Below are positions 36,448-44,787 of a stretch of 64,000 nt of DNA, in pieces. The DNA comes from Cognatundibacterium jejuense (GTDB lineage Bacteria > Pseudomonadota > Gammaproteobacteria > Burkholderiales > Burkholderiaceae_D). Both the position numbers and the translations under genes were made by a program. The stretch spans positions 124,001-188,000 of the forward strand of contig NZ_JACOFV010000005.1 of assembly GCF_014284255.1 (NCBI RefSeq), given 5' to 3'. The notes beneath the pieces were generated by a model. The model was given only the letters and a program-made list of their open reading frames with translations. It was not told the DNA's origin and ran no database searches. Position 1 is the first letter of the stretch, and every line of letters begins with the position of its first letter.

Positions 36448-36475
36448 AGTATATTTTTAGGTCGTTTGTTATCAA
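36448..36475 (-). promoter_or_regulatory. Possible promoter for the riboswitch transcript
   Basis: On the minus strand TTGATA (36475-36470) and TATACT (36453-36448) are separated by 16 nt. A start here gives about 100 nt of RNA before the aptamer. It is plausible but unproven. Confidence 0.35.
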
Positions 36476-36522
36476 GGAGGTAAACGTATAAAAACGTCTA
36501 TACTCCCTGATTTTAATGTTCA

Positions 36523-37407
36523 CTAAGCCGCTTGTCTGGCGGGTTTGAAATTCATCCACAGACCTTCGGCTGAATAGATGAATAATGCAATCCAGATGGC
36601 AATGAAACCAATTAGTCGATGGGTATCGAGATTTTCATTGAATATCCATACACCAAGCAATAACTGCACAAATGGTGCAATGTACTGAAGCAAGCCCAGT
36701 GTCGTCATCGGTATGCGGCGCGCACCAGCGGCAAACATCAATAAAGGAATGGCAGTGATAGGGCCACTTAATGCGAGCAAGATTTTGACATCAGTTCCAG
36801 CTGATACCAGTGCATTTTGTCCATGCATGGTGAGCCATGTCAGGTAGCCAAAGGCAAACGGGAAGAAGATTGCGGTTTCCAAAGACAAACCTTCCAACGC
36901 GCCTAATGCTGCAGTTTTTCTTAATAAGCCATACGTACCAAAAGTCGCCGCTAGCGCGAGGCCTATCCATGGTAAATGCCCGGTCTGGAAGGTCATCCAT
37001 GCCACGCCCAAGGCCGCAAAAGAAATCGCCAACCATTGACCAGAGCGCAGTCTTTCTTTGAGTAGTACCGAGCCAATCAGAATATTAACCAGCGGTGTCA
37101 TGAAGTAACCAAGACTGGAATCAATGACCTTGCCATCATTTACCGCCCAGATATAGATAAACCAATTACTTGATAATAAAACGGCGCTGAGAGCGAAGCT
37201 GGCAATCAGTTTAGGCTGACGGCGCACCATCGCCAGCCAACCCCATTGCTTGCGCCAGGTAAGTACAATGGCTAAAAATAACAGCGACCACAGCATACGG
37301 TTTAATAAAATTTCTAATGAAGGAACCGAGTGCAAGGCTTTGAAGTAGAGTGGGAACAAACCCCAGATCGTGTAGGCAGAGCCGGCTAATAATATGCCTT
37401 TACGCAT
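36523..37407 (-). CDS. rarD: RarD-like transporter, EamA/DMT superfamily
   Basis: This is an inner-membrane protein with ten predicted spans. The N-terminus MRKGILLAGSAYTIWGLFPLYFKAL is the RarD signature. I chose ATG 37407 because AGGA lies 8 nt upstream and the family begins here (294 residues); ATG 37416 is an alternative. RarD proteins are named after a chloramphenicol-related phenotype, but their physiological substrate is not established. It is transcribed in the same direction as the TPP-regulated receptor downstream, 350 nt away. Confidence 0.88.
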   Translation of the reverse strand: MRKGILLAGSAYTIWGLFPLYFKALHSVPSLEILLNRMLWSLLFLAIVLTWRKQWGWLAMVRRQPKLIASFALSAVLLSSNWFIYIWAVNDGKVIDSSLGYFMTPLVNILIGSVLLKERLRSGQWLAISFAALGVAWMTFQTGHLPWIGLALAATFGTYGLLRKTAALGALEGLSLETAIFFPFAFGYLTWLTMHGQNALVSAGTDVKILLALSGPITAIPLLMFAAGARRIPMTTLGLLQYIAPFVQLLLGVWIFNENLDTHRLIGFIAIWIALFIYSAEGLWMNFKPARQAA

Positions 37408-37545
37408 GTGCTGCATCCTAAATAAAGGAGGCCGCAAATGCGGCCAGAGAAGGTATTATCGCCGTAAATCTGAAAGTATGCTCAATACCACCCGAAGTGT
37501 TGGAAATGTCTGGAGTGAAATTATCCGAACAGCAATGCCGAAAAA

Positions 37546-38421
37546 TTATTTTTCTCTGGCAAGGGCGATTTGTTTGCACAGTACTTCTGTGCCATCCAGA
37601 ATGCGCGGACCAGCGCGGTTGAGCAAATCCCCCTTAACGGCATACAAATGATTTTTTTTGACCGCTGTCAGCGTCTTAAATGAGCGCCATTCATTGAGTG
37701 CATCGGCGTTTTCACCACCAGTAATAATTGCATCTGGATTACTTGATAACAGGGCTTCTGTCGTAATCGTTGGGCTTAACTCTTTCAGTCTGCCGAAAAC
37801 GTTTCTACCGCCACATAAGCGAATCGCAGCCGAGATCATGTGTTCGTCATTGAGGGTCATTAATGGCTTATTCCACACCTCATAAAATACAGTTACCGGC
37901 GTCGACGAATCAGGCTGGCGATAGGTTTTTCGCAAATCCTCTAAGCGCTGTCTGAATTTAGCAGCGGCGGCTTTGCCTACAGTTTCAGTGCCCGCCAATA
38001 TCGATAATCTTTCTATCGACGTTGCCACCATTTCATAATTGCGCGGTTCACTTTCGAAAACGGTGATGTGATTGCTGCGCAGTTTACTGGCTAGAACTTT
38101 GCCATTACCTGTGCCCCAGATAACGACTAAATCCGGCTTAATCGCGAGTAGGCGTTCGGTATCCATCGCAAAGACATTGCCGACGGATGGCAAGTTTTTT
38201 GCTGCTTCGGGGAAGTTGCTGTAATCGCTGACGGCAACGACGCTTTTTGCAGCGCCAGCTTCAAACAGTAATTCGGTGGCGTGGGGTGCCAGGCTAACGA
38301 TGCGTTGCGCCGGCTGCGTCAGGGTAACCGTGTGCATGGCATCGTCTTTGACACTGACTGCTGCAAATGATGTTGCAACGGTCAATGACAATAAGAAAAA
38401 GCTGCCGAGGTGGTGCAACAT
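37546..38421 (-). CDS. Second exported BtuF-like cobalamin-binding protein
   Basis: The 291-residue protein has a signal peptide (MLHHLGSFFLLSLTVATSFA) and is clearly homologous to the BtuF at 7464: VSVKDDAMHTVTL, RIVSLAPHATELLFEAGAAKSVV, FYEVWNKPLMTLNDEHMISAAIRLCGGRNVFG and the late GPRILDG. ATG 38421 is the first ATG, but a TTG at 38430 overlaps the panC stop (TTGA) and could be the coupled start. It sits in a panC operon with no BtuC/BtuD nearby. It may serve the importer at 1095-2917 or bind another corrinoid; this is inference. Confidence 0.85.
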   Translation of the reverse strand: MLHHLGSFFLLSLTVATSFAAVSVKDDAMHTVTLTQPAQRIVSLAPHATELLFEAGAAKSVVAVSDYSNFPEAAKNLPSVGNVFAMDTERLLAIKPDLVVIWGTGNGKVLASKLRSNHITVFESEPRNYEMVATSIERLSILAGTETVGKAAAAKFRQRLEDLRKTYRQPDSSTPVTVFYEVWNKPLMTLNDEHMISAAIRLCGGRNVFGRLKELSPTITTEALLSSNPDAIITGGENADALNEWRSFKTLTAVKKNHLYAVKGDLLNRAGPRILDGTEVLCKQIALAREK

Positions 38422-38426
38422 GAGAT

Positions 38427-39275
<849 letters not shown>

Positions 39276-39354
39276 TTAATTGAATTCAGTTGTTTTCAGT
39301 TGTAATTCAGTGTGCCCGTTTCGCTAGGTCGCATTATCAGGACACACCTTGTGT

Positions 39355-40209
39355 TCAAGCTGGTGAGTAGGCGAGCCGTACATAGATCGGTGCAAATGCC
39401 TCAGCCTGCGTAATTTCGATCAGCGTCTCTTTTGCAAGCTCTAACAGGGCGACAAAGTTCACTACTAAGACTGGTGCGCCACGCGACGGATCAAACAGAT
39501 CGGAAAACTCGACAAATTTCGCCGACTGCAACTTACGCAAAATACCAGACATATGTTCGCGCACTGACAGTTCTTCTCGACTGATTTTGTGATGTGCAAC
39601 TAAGGTTGCACGTTTCAAAATATCTGCCCATGCAGCTTGTATATCGGCCAACTCCACTTGTGGCCAGTGCAGTACCGTGTTCTGTTCGACAAACACCTGT
39701 GCGTGAAGAAAGTCGCGCCCTAATTGCGGCACAGCATTCAAATCATACGCGGCTAGCTTCATTTGTTCGTATTCCAACAAACGTCTGACCAGCTCTGCGC
39801 GTGGATCCTCAGCTTCTTCGCCCGCTGCGCTTTTGGTCGATGGCAACAGCATGCGTGATTTAATTTCTATCAGCATGGCCGCCATCAATAAGTATTCGGC
39901 CGCAAGTTCCAGATTGTGATTGCGGATCTGATCAACATATTTCAGATATTGCAAAGTTACTTGCGCCATCGGAATATCCAGGATATTGAAATTTTGTTTG
40001 CGTATCAGATACAACAATAAGTCCAACGGCCCTTCAAATGCTTCCAGAAAAACTTCGAGGGCATCTGGTGGAATATATAAGTCATTTGGTAACTTAAATA
40101 GCGGCTCACCATAGAGCTTGGCAAAAGCCAAACCATCCACCACATCTGGTGTGCTATCAGTAGCACCGACCAGTGGCAGATCAATAGGGGGGAGTGCAGT
40201 AGTAGTCAC
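39355..40209 (-). CDS. scpA: Segregation and condensation protein A (ScpA)
   Basis: ScpA is the kleisin subunit of the bacterial SMC-ScpAB condensin. The family signature is clear: FEGPLDLLLYLIRKQNFNILDIPMAQVTLQYLKYV (about 53-88) and AAEYLLMAAMLIEIKSRMLLP (about 98-118), with a C-terminal winged-helix region near 210-280 (LVVNFVALLELAKETLIEITQ). The 284-residue length is normal for Betaproteobacteria. scpB is not in the window. It follows a DUF3460 gene by 21 nt. Confidence 0.95.
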   Translation of the reverse strand: MTTTALPPIDLPLVGATDSTPDVVDGLAFAKLYGEPLFKLPNDLYIPPDALEVFLEAFEGPLDLLLYLIRKQNFNILDIPMAQVTLQYLKYVDQIRNHNLELAAEYLLMAAMLIEIKSRMLLPSTKSAAGEEAEDPRAELVRRLLEYEQMKLAAYDLNAVPQLGRDFLHAQVFVEQNTVLHWPQVELADIQAAWADILKRATLVAHHKISREELSVREHMSGILRKLQSAKFVEFSDLFDPSRGAPVLVVNFVALLELAKETLIEITQAEAFAPIYVRLAYSPA

Positions 40210-40230
40210 AAGCTAGCCGTAAAGACGGGC

Positions 40231-40440
40231 TTATCCTTTGTTTTGGTAAACGTAGGGTTGCTGCGGTACGATGGAATCCAGAGTATCTTTTTGTACGCTC
40301 AGATCCACTGGTGCTTTATCCCATAACAGGGCGCGGCCATCACGCTGGCTTTGCTCGAGTTTAGGATTGGCGCTTTTTAAACTTTGGATGAAGTGAGTCG
40401 CTTCGGATTCGTACAAAGAGAATTGCTTAGAGAATTTCAT
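40231..40440 (-). CDS. DUF3460 family small protein
   Basis: This 69-residue protein (MKFSKQFSLYESEATHFIQS...) matches the small DUF3460 family, which in Betaproteobacteria commonly sits next to scpA. It has no membrane span or leader and is predicted cytoplasmic. Residues such as DGRALLWDKAPVDL are typical of the family. Its function is unknown; co-transcription with scpA is likely. Confidence 0.82.
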   Translation of the reverse strand: MKFSKQFSLYESEATHFIQSLKSANPKLEQSQRDGRALLWDKAPVDLSVQKDTLDSIVPQQPYVYQNKG

Positions 40441-40585
40441 AGTTTTGAAATAAACATATAAAAGAACGGATGAAGCCGCATTTTACTCTTAATTTCAGCA
40501 AAAACCGCATTTGCGCACTGATCGCAAGCAAGTAGTTGAATCAAACTTCTATAAAATTGAGTTTCTGGAGAGGCAGTGCGCCAAT

Positions 40586-41167
40586 TTACAGATCGCTGCT
40601 TTGTACCCATTTTGTCGTTGGTACTACCTTATAGGTCTGCAATTTCTGTAAAAGTGATTCTGTTTGATTGTCGTGGATCAGGATCTCAAGATGGTTTGCG
40701 CGTAAAAAGCCTTGTTCGCCCGTATGTTGTAAAAACTGAAGTAATCCATCATAAAAACCATTGACGTTCAGCAGGCCGATTGGTTTTTCATGAAAACCTA
40801 ATTGCGCCCAGGTCATAACTTCAAATAGTTCTTCGAGTGTGCCGATACCGCCTGGCATCGCAATAAACGCATCAGATAATTGTGCCATCAATGCTTTGCG
40901 TTCATGCATGTTATTGACGATATGTAATTCAGTCAGACCAATGTGTCCTACTTCTTTGTCCATTAACGCTTTGGGGATGACGCCAGTGACCTGACCGCCG
41001 AGTTTTAAAACTTCATCGGCAATAATGCCCATCAGACCGACATTGCCGCCCCCATACACAAGGCGGAGCTCATGCTTGACCAGGGTGGCAGCTAATTGAC
41101 GAGCTGCTGACGTATATTCAGGCGTTATTCCTGGTGATGCTCCGCAATAAACGCATACTGATTTCAT
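40586..41167 (-). CDS. LOG family protein (nucleoside 5'-monophosphate phosphoribohydrolase)
   Basis: LOG-type enzymes release the base from nucleoside (in plants, cytokinin riboside) monophosphates. The fold opens with SVCVYCGASPG (about 3-13) and contains LVYGGGNVGLMGIIADEVL (about 36-54) and the hallmark PGGIGTLEELFEV (about 104-116) with a conserved Glu. The preceding MHERKALM stretch carries the conserved Arg/Lys. The 193-residue length is normal. Translation is coupled to the upstream TetR gene by an ATGA overlap. The bacterial substrate is not certain. Confidence 0.92.
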   Translation of the reverse strand: MKSVCVYCGASPGITPEYTSAARQLAATLVKHELRLVYGGGNVGLMGIIADEVLKLGGQVTGVIPKALMDKEVGHIGLTELHIVNNMHERKALMAQLSDAFIAMPGGIGTLEELFEVMTWAQLGFHEKPIGLLNVNGFYDGLLQFLQHTGEQGFLRANHLEILIHDNQTESLLQKLQTYKVVPTTKWVQSSDL

Positions 41168-41844
41168 GCTGGGCTCATTTTTCGCAAATAATCTTGCGAC
41201 AGCTTCTCGAATACTTGCTTAGTTTCTCCGCGCAAGTAGGGACTAATCAGCGAGATGACTTGATAGCAGCCGCGAGCCAGAGATTCAGACATTGTTTGTA
41301 ATTCTGTGTATTTGCGAGGGTTGCGCACATATTCATAAGACAGCCAATACGTGGCAACCACCACCATATTGGTCGACAGCGCATCAATGTCCATATCTGA
41401 GCCTTCAAACTCGCCATCGGCACGCAAGCCATTGCAAAGTTCATTTGCCACTTTGATTTTGTGGGAAAGTATTTGCTTGAAATTGAGTTCTAGTTTGCGG
41501 TTACGTGACAACAGGTCGTTCAGATCGCGGTAGAAAAAACGATAGCGCCAGACCAATTCAAAGGTCAGATGCAGATAAGTCCAGATATCCTGAATATTGG
41601 CTTTACGACCGTGCGGGAAAGCGAGTTTTTTGTTAATTTCAGCTTCGAATTGCGTGAAAATGGAATTAACAATGTCATCTTTATTTCTGAAGTGATAATA
41701 AAGATTGCCCGGGGAAATATTCATTTCCTCAGCAATGACGGTGGTCGTGATATTCGGTTCCCCGAATTCATTAAATAAACGAAGGGATAGTTCGAGGATG
41801 CGTTCCCGGGTGCGGCGAGGGGCTTTGTGTTGCATGTCATTCAA
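41164..41844 (-). CDS. TetR/AcrR family transcriptional regulator
   Basis: The 226-residue protein has an N-terminal helix-turn-helix domain (about 9-60: RTRERILELSLRLFNEFGEPNITTTVIAEEMNISPGNLYYHFRNKDDI) and a helical ligand domain. The long C-terminal region resembles the TetR group annotated near fatty-acid or lipid genes, but I cannot name a ligand. It overlaps the LOG gene by ATGA, so it may control that operon. Confidence 0.9.
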   Translation of the reverse strand: MNDMQHKAPRRTRERILELSLRLFNEFGEPNITTTVIAEEMNISPGNLYYHFRNKDDIVNSIFTQFEAEINKKLAFPHGRKANIQDIWTYLHLTFELVWRYRFFYRDLNDLLSRNRKLELNFKQILSHKIKVANELCNGLRADGEFEGSDMDIDALSTNMVVVATYWLSYEYVRNPRKYTELQTMSESLARGCYQVISLISPYLRGETKQVFEKLSQDYLRKMSPA

Positions 41845-42015
41845 TCTCGATAGATGATGGACGAACGCAAAATTGCTCCACCGGCGCTCTTGGCCTATCG
41901 ACGTAACGTCGTACCATAAGCACTCGTTTTGTGAATCTGCCTGGTTGGAATAATTTACGTTAGTCCTATATTATTTCATAAGAATAACATTGATCCAGCC
42001 AAGCTCAAAACTTGT

Positions 42016-42528
42016 CTATGATTCTACGCTGCTTTGTGCCGTTTCCGGCACCTGAATCATGCATGTTTTTGCTAGTTTGTCATGCAAAAACTGACCGTTT
42101 TTATCGAGTCTCGAAGTGAGTGCCCAGCCCGTGATGCCGAGGCTGATAACAAGCACCATCGGCCATTCTTTGAGCCCGAACTGGTAGTCCAGTGCCATTG
42201 CTGGTATGAACCACATCCATGCTAAAAAATAACGAACAATTGCTTTTACCAGAGGGAGTTTGCCGCCATCGAGGTCAGTAACGCGAATCCGCCAGGTTTG
42301 CATTGCCAGCGTTTGTCCGCTGCGACTCCAGCAAAATACAAAATACGCTCCGATGACAAGAAACAACCACGCTTGGCGCCCATGCCGAAGCATCAACGCG
42401 CTTTTACTTTGCGTTGTCACATCAAATATAAAACCAAAAACAAAAACGATGCCAAATAACAACATGGCCTCATAGACCATGCAGATTAACCGGCGGCGTA
42501 GTAGGGGTGCTTGTAATTCGATAGTCAC
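42016..42528 (-). CDS. RDD family membrane protein
   Basis: The predicted protein starts at GTG 42528 (VTIELQAPLLRRRLICMVYEAMLLFG), 4 nt after the DUF3106 stop, giving 170 residues; a longer frame would overlap the upstream gene by over 80 nt. It has about three to four membrane spans (about 20-40, 55-75 and 105-140) and the RDD-type pattern of Arg and Asp residues (RRRLICM, RVTDLDGGKLPLVKAIVRYFL). Function is not known; some RDD proteins are proposed ion or proton antiporters. It is the last gene of the sigma-factor operon. Confidence 0.82.
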   Translation of the reverse strand: MTIELQAPLLRRRLICMVYEAMLLFGIVFVFGFIFDVTTQSKSALMLRHGRQAWLFLVIGAYFVFCWSRSGQTLAMQTWRIRVTDLDGGKLPLVKAIVRYFLAWMWFIPAMALDYQFGLKEWPMVLVISLGITGWALTSRLDKNGQFLHDKLAKTCMIQVPETAQSSVES

Positions 42529-42532
42529 AGAA

Positions 42533-43273
42533 TTATTTCGATGAGGCTTGAGAGTTTGCTGCCGTACTTGCTGGTGTTTCTGCGACAGCAGGTGTAGCAC
42601 TTGCTGGGGTAGCATTCGTTGTAGATACGGCGGAAGCAGCTGCTGGCGCTACCTGTGCTGTCGGTTTGATGAATGTTGGCGCTGGCACTTTGTTTGTCTT
42701 CACAGGAGTCGGTCCGACTTTAATCGGTGCGATGATCTGTGGGCTTCTAATGGCTTCTGATGACAAATTGGTCAGACGCTTTTTCTTTTCATGTTCATCA
42801 GCCAGACGTTTTTTCTCTTCCGCGCTGAGTTGCTGATACTGTTCCCATTGTACGGATTTGTTTTCTGACTTGATTTGTGTCACGTGGGCATAATTTTCAC
42901 GTGCCGCGGCACGTTGTTCTGGTGTTAATTTTACCCAGTCGCGCATTCTTTCTTGCAGACGTTGTTGTTCATCTGGCTTCATCGTTGCGTAGCGATTTGC
43001 AATTTCCAGCCATTTTTTCTTACGTGTCTCTGGCATTTCCGGCCATTCGGCGGACAAAGGGGCTAAGGCTTGCTGTTGCGCAGCGCTTAATTCCGACCAG
43101 TGTGGCTTAGCTTGATGTGCTGTTGATCGAGGAACTAAGGGCTTGACCGATGCTGCAGGAGTTGAGGCTGGAGCGGAAGATAAAGACGGAATCGCACCGT
43201 TAGCGAAAGCTAACGGCAGCGCGATAAAGCTTATTGTGAAAGTGACTAACTGACGTAAGTTGCAAAACTGCAC
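42533..43273 (-). CDS. DUF3106 protein, exported, with repeated W-x-x-L-[ST]-x-x-Q helices
   Basis: The 246-residue protein has a signal peptide (MQFCNLRQLVTFTISFIALPLAFA), so it is predicted periplasmic. Residues about 55-150 contain repeats of the pattern W..L(S/T)..Q/E (HWSELSAAQQQALAPL; WPEMPETRKKKWLEIANRYATMKPDEQQ; WVKLTPEQRAAAREN; YQQLSAEEKKRLADEH), reminiscent of LTxxQ helices in Spy/CpxP/CnrX-type periplasmic sensors. The C-terminal 80 residues are low-complexity Pro/Ala/Thr. It lies 2 nt after the DUF3619 gene and 4 nt before the RDD gene. The sensor role is inference. Confidence 0.85.
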   Translation of the reverse strand: MQFCNLRQLVTFTISFIALPLAFANGAIPSLSSAPASTPAASVKPLVPRSTAHQAKPHWSELSAAQQQALAPLSAEWPEMPETRKKKWLEIANRYATMKPDEQQRLQERMRDWVKLTPEQRAAARENYAHVTQIKSENKSVQWEQYQQLSAEEKKRLADEHEKKKRLTNLSSEAIRSPQIIAPIKVGPTPVKTNKVPAPTFIKPTAQVAPAAASAVSTTNATPASATPAVAETPASTAANSQASSK

Positions 43274-43275
43274 GC

Positions 43276-43692
43276 TTATTCCTCCGCTTTGTTTAAATAA
43301 GCAGTAAATCCGGTATCCACATAAGCTGCAGGTGGCAATTCATCAACTAATACCGCTGTGTCAATATCAGCTAATTCGTTGATGCGTTGTTGCTTTTCAT
43401 TTTCGTAAATGCCCGCTAGCCCGGCAATCAATGCCAGCAATGGAATAATGATTCCGAGTTTACCTAGCCAAGTTGAAGGACCTGGGAAGGAAAAACCATT
43501 CGTGCCAGCAAGCACTCCGCTAAATACATGCACTTTGGCGCCGCTATCTGGCTTCTTACGCGCGAGCGCTGCTTTACGTGCTTGCGCTAACCTGTCTAGC
43601 GTGGGCGTAGGCAAGCTCTCGGCTGATTCGTTCAGCGCGCGCCGGACTTTGTAAGCAAAGTCGAGATCTTGAGATTCTTTTGAGTAGTTCAT
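43276..43692 (-). CDS. DUF3619 protein, single-span membrane protein (candidate anti-sigma factor)
   Basis: The 138 residues have a cytoplasmic N-terminal helical part (about 1-75, including FAYKVRRALNESAESLP), one membrane span (LGKLGIIIPLLALIAGLAGIYE, about 78-99) and a short outer tail (about 100-138). This topology, its position directly behind an ECF sigma gene (ATGA overlap) and the cytoplasmic helical part are those of anti-sigma factors. No ZAS zinc motif (HxxxCxxC) is present, so it would be a different type. DUF3619 has no established function to my knowledge. Confidence 0.8.
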   Translation of the reverse strand: MNYSKESQDLDFAYKVRRALNESAESLPTPTLDRLAQARKAALARKKPDSGAKVHVFSGVLAGTNGFSFPGPSTWLGKLGIIIPLLALIAGLAGIYENEKQQRINELADIDTAVLVDELPPAAYVDTGFTAYLNKAEE

Positions 43693-44270
43693 AGCTGTAT
43701 TCCTTTAGCCTTTAGGGATGCGGCCAATGCGTGAGTTGCACGGGAGCAATGCGTTTTGACGCTGCCTTCTGAGCAACCCATCGCTTCGGCGGTTTCTGCC
43801 ACATCCATGTCTTCCCAATAACGCATGAGGAATGCTTCCCGTTGACGTGCTGGAAGCTTTTTTATTTCATCATCAATAATATTCAGAACTTGTTCGCGTT
43901 CTAGCTTGTCTGCGGTGGATTCTGCTGCTTCACTACCTTCTTCTGCGGCATAACTTTCCAGCAAATCAAAATTATCATCGCCATCATTATTATTTGGAGT
44001 GATGCTAGAAAATAAACTTACCCATGTGTTGCGTACTTTTTCACGCCGAAAGAAATCAAGAATGGTATTTTGCAATATACGCTGAAATAACATGGGCAGC
44101 TCGTTAGCGGGCTTGTCTCCATATTTTTCAGAAATTTTGATCATTGCTTCCTGAACAATGTCCAGAGCAGATTCTTCGTTCCTTACCGTGTAGAGAGCAT
44201 GCTTGAAGGCACGTCTTTCTACGCTTTCGAGGAAATTTGATAATTCTTTTTCAGTAGCCATTGTTGGCAA
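43689..44270 (-). CDS. ECF-type RNA polymerase sigma factor
   Basis: The 193 residues contain sigma region 2 (about 15-85: ALDIVQEAMIKISEKYG, FQRILQNTILDFFRREK) and region 4 (about 130-185: LPARQREAFLMRYWEDMDVAETAEAMGCSEGSVKTHCSRATHAL), without region 3 and with an acidic linker (DDNFDLLESYAAEEGSEAAES). It therefore belongs to the extracytoplasmic-function group. It is the first gene of the operon with DUF3619, DUF3106 and RDD genes. Self-regulation from its own promoter in the 44271-44787 gap would be expected. Confidence 0.93.
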   Translation of the reverse strand: MPTMATEKELSNFLESVERRAFKHALYTVRNEESALDIVQEAMIKISEKYGDKPANELPMLFQRILQNTILDFFRREKVRNTWVSLFSSITPNNNDGDDNFDLLESYAAEEGSEAAESTADKLEREQVLNIIDDEIKKLPARQREAFLMRYWEDMDVAETAEAMGCSEGSVKTHCSRATHALAASLKAKGIQL

Positions 44271-44787
44271 TATTCATATAGTTACTCAGCGATTTTCAAA
44301 ACGACATTCAAAACGACAGTTTCTTTAAAATCACGCACAGGTATTTAAAATTGCGCATATGCTAGCAAAAATAGCGCATTGTGTCCTTATTTTGTGCACA
44401 GATGAATATATTTCAATCTTAAAAAGCTAATTAATTAGCGAATTGCACTTGACCAAAATGCTGCAACGCATTACCGTATGAGTCCGCTCCAAAATCTCGG
44501 AGCACCAAATATCTGTTCGGAATAACCCACAATGTTATCGCCAGCAGGTGCGCTTTAAATGAAGCTGTTTGTTCTGACCCATGCCACAAGCGTGAGAAGT
44601 CTGTCGTTACATAGCCTTACCACTGATTGAGCGAGTGCCTTAAGCATTGCCTGGAACCATCTCCAACGGAGCTGTAAAGGGGAGTGTGACTGCACAAAAA
44701 GGGATTTCAGCTTACCGGACTTGTATGTCGATTTCGCCAGGAAAGAGCATCCGATCAATTTCCTATGGACCTTGAAAGGACACAATA
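44271..44787. promoter_or_regulatory. Divergent region between sigma operon and ilvB; long ilvB leader
   Basis: No real gene is visible in these 517 nt. A weak promoter (TTGACC 44449-44454, 17 nt, TACCGT 44472-44477) faces ilvB, leaving a leader of about 300 nt. A small hairpin (GCTCC 44486-44490 with GGAGC 44499-44503) lies in it. Tiny frames exist (ATG 44478 and ATG 44560), but none is strongly Ile/Val/Leu-rich with a ribosome binding site, and no terminator-like T-run hairpin is seen. A strong AAAGGA precedes ilvB. Confidence 0.4.

Noticed and set aside
44368..44525. Short frames upstream of ilvB (ATG 44368, 23 residues with several Ile/Leu; ATG 44478, 15 residues) as an ilv leader peptide
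   Set aside because: The first lies far from ilvB in AT-rich DNA, lacks a ribosome binding site and lacks terminator-like structures; Ile/Leu codons are expected there by composition. The second is not rich in branched-chain residues.
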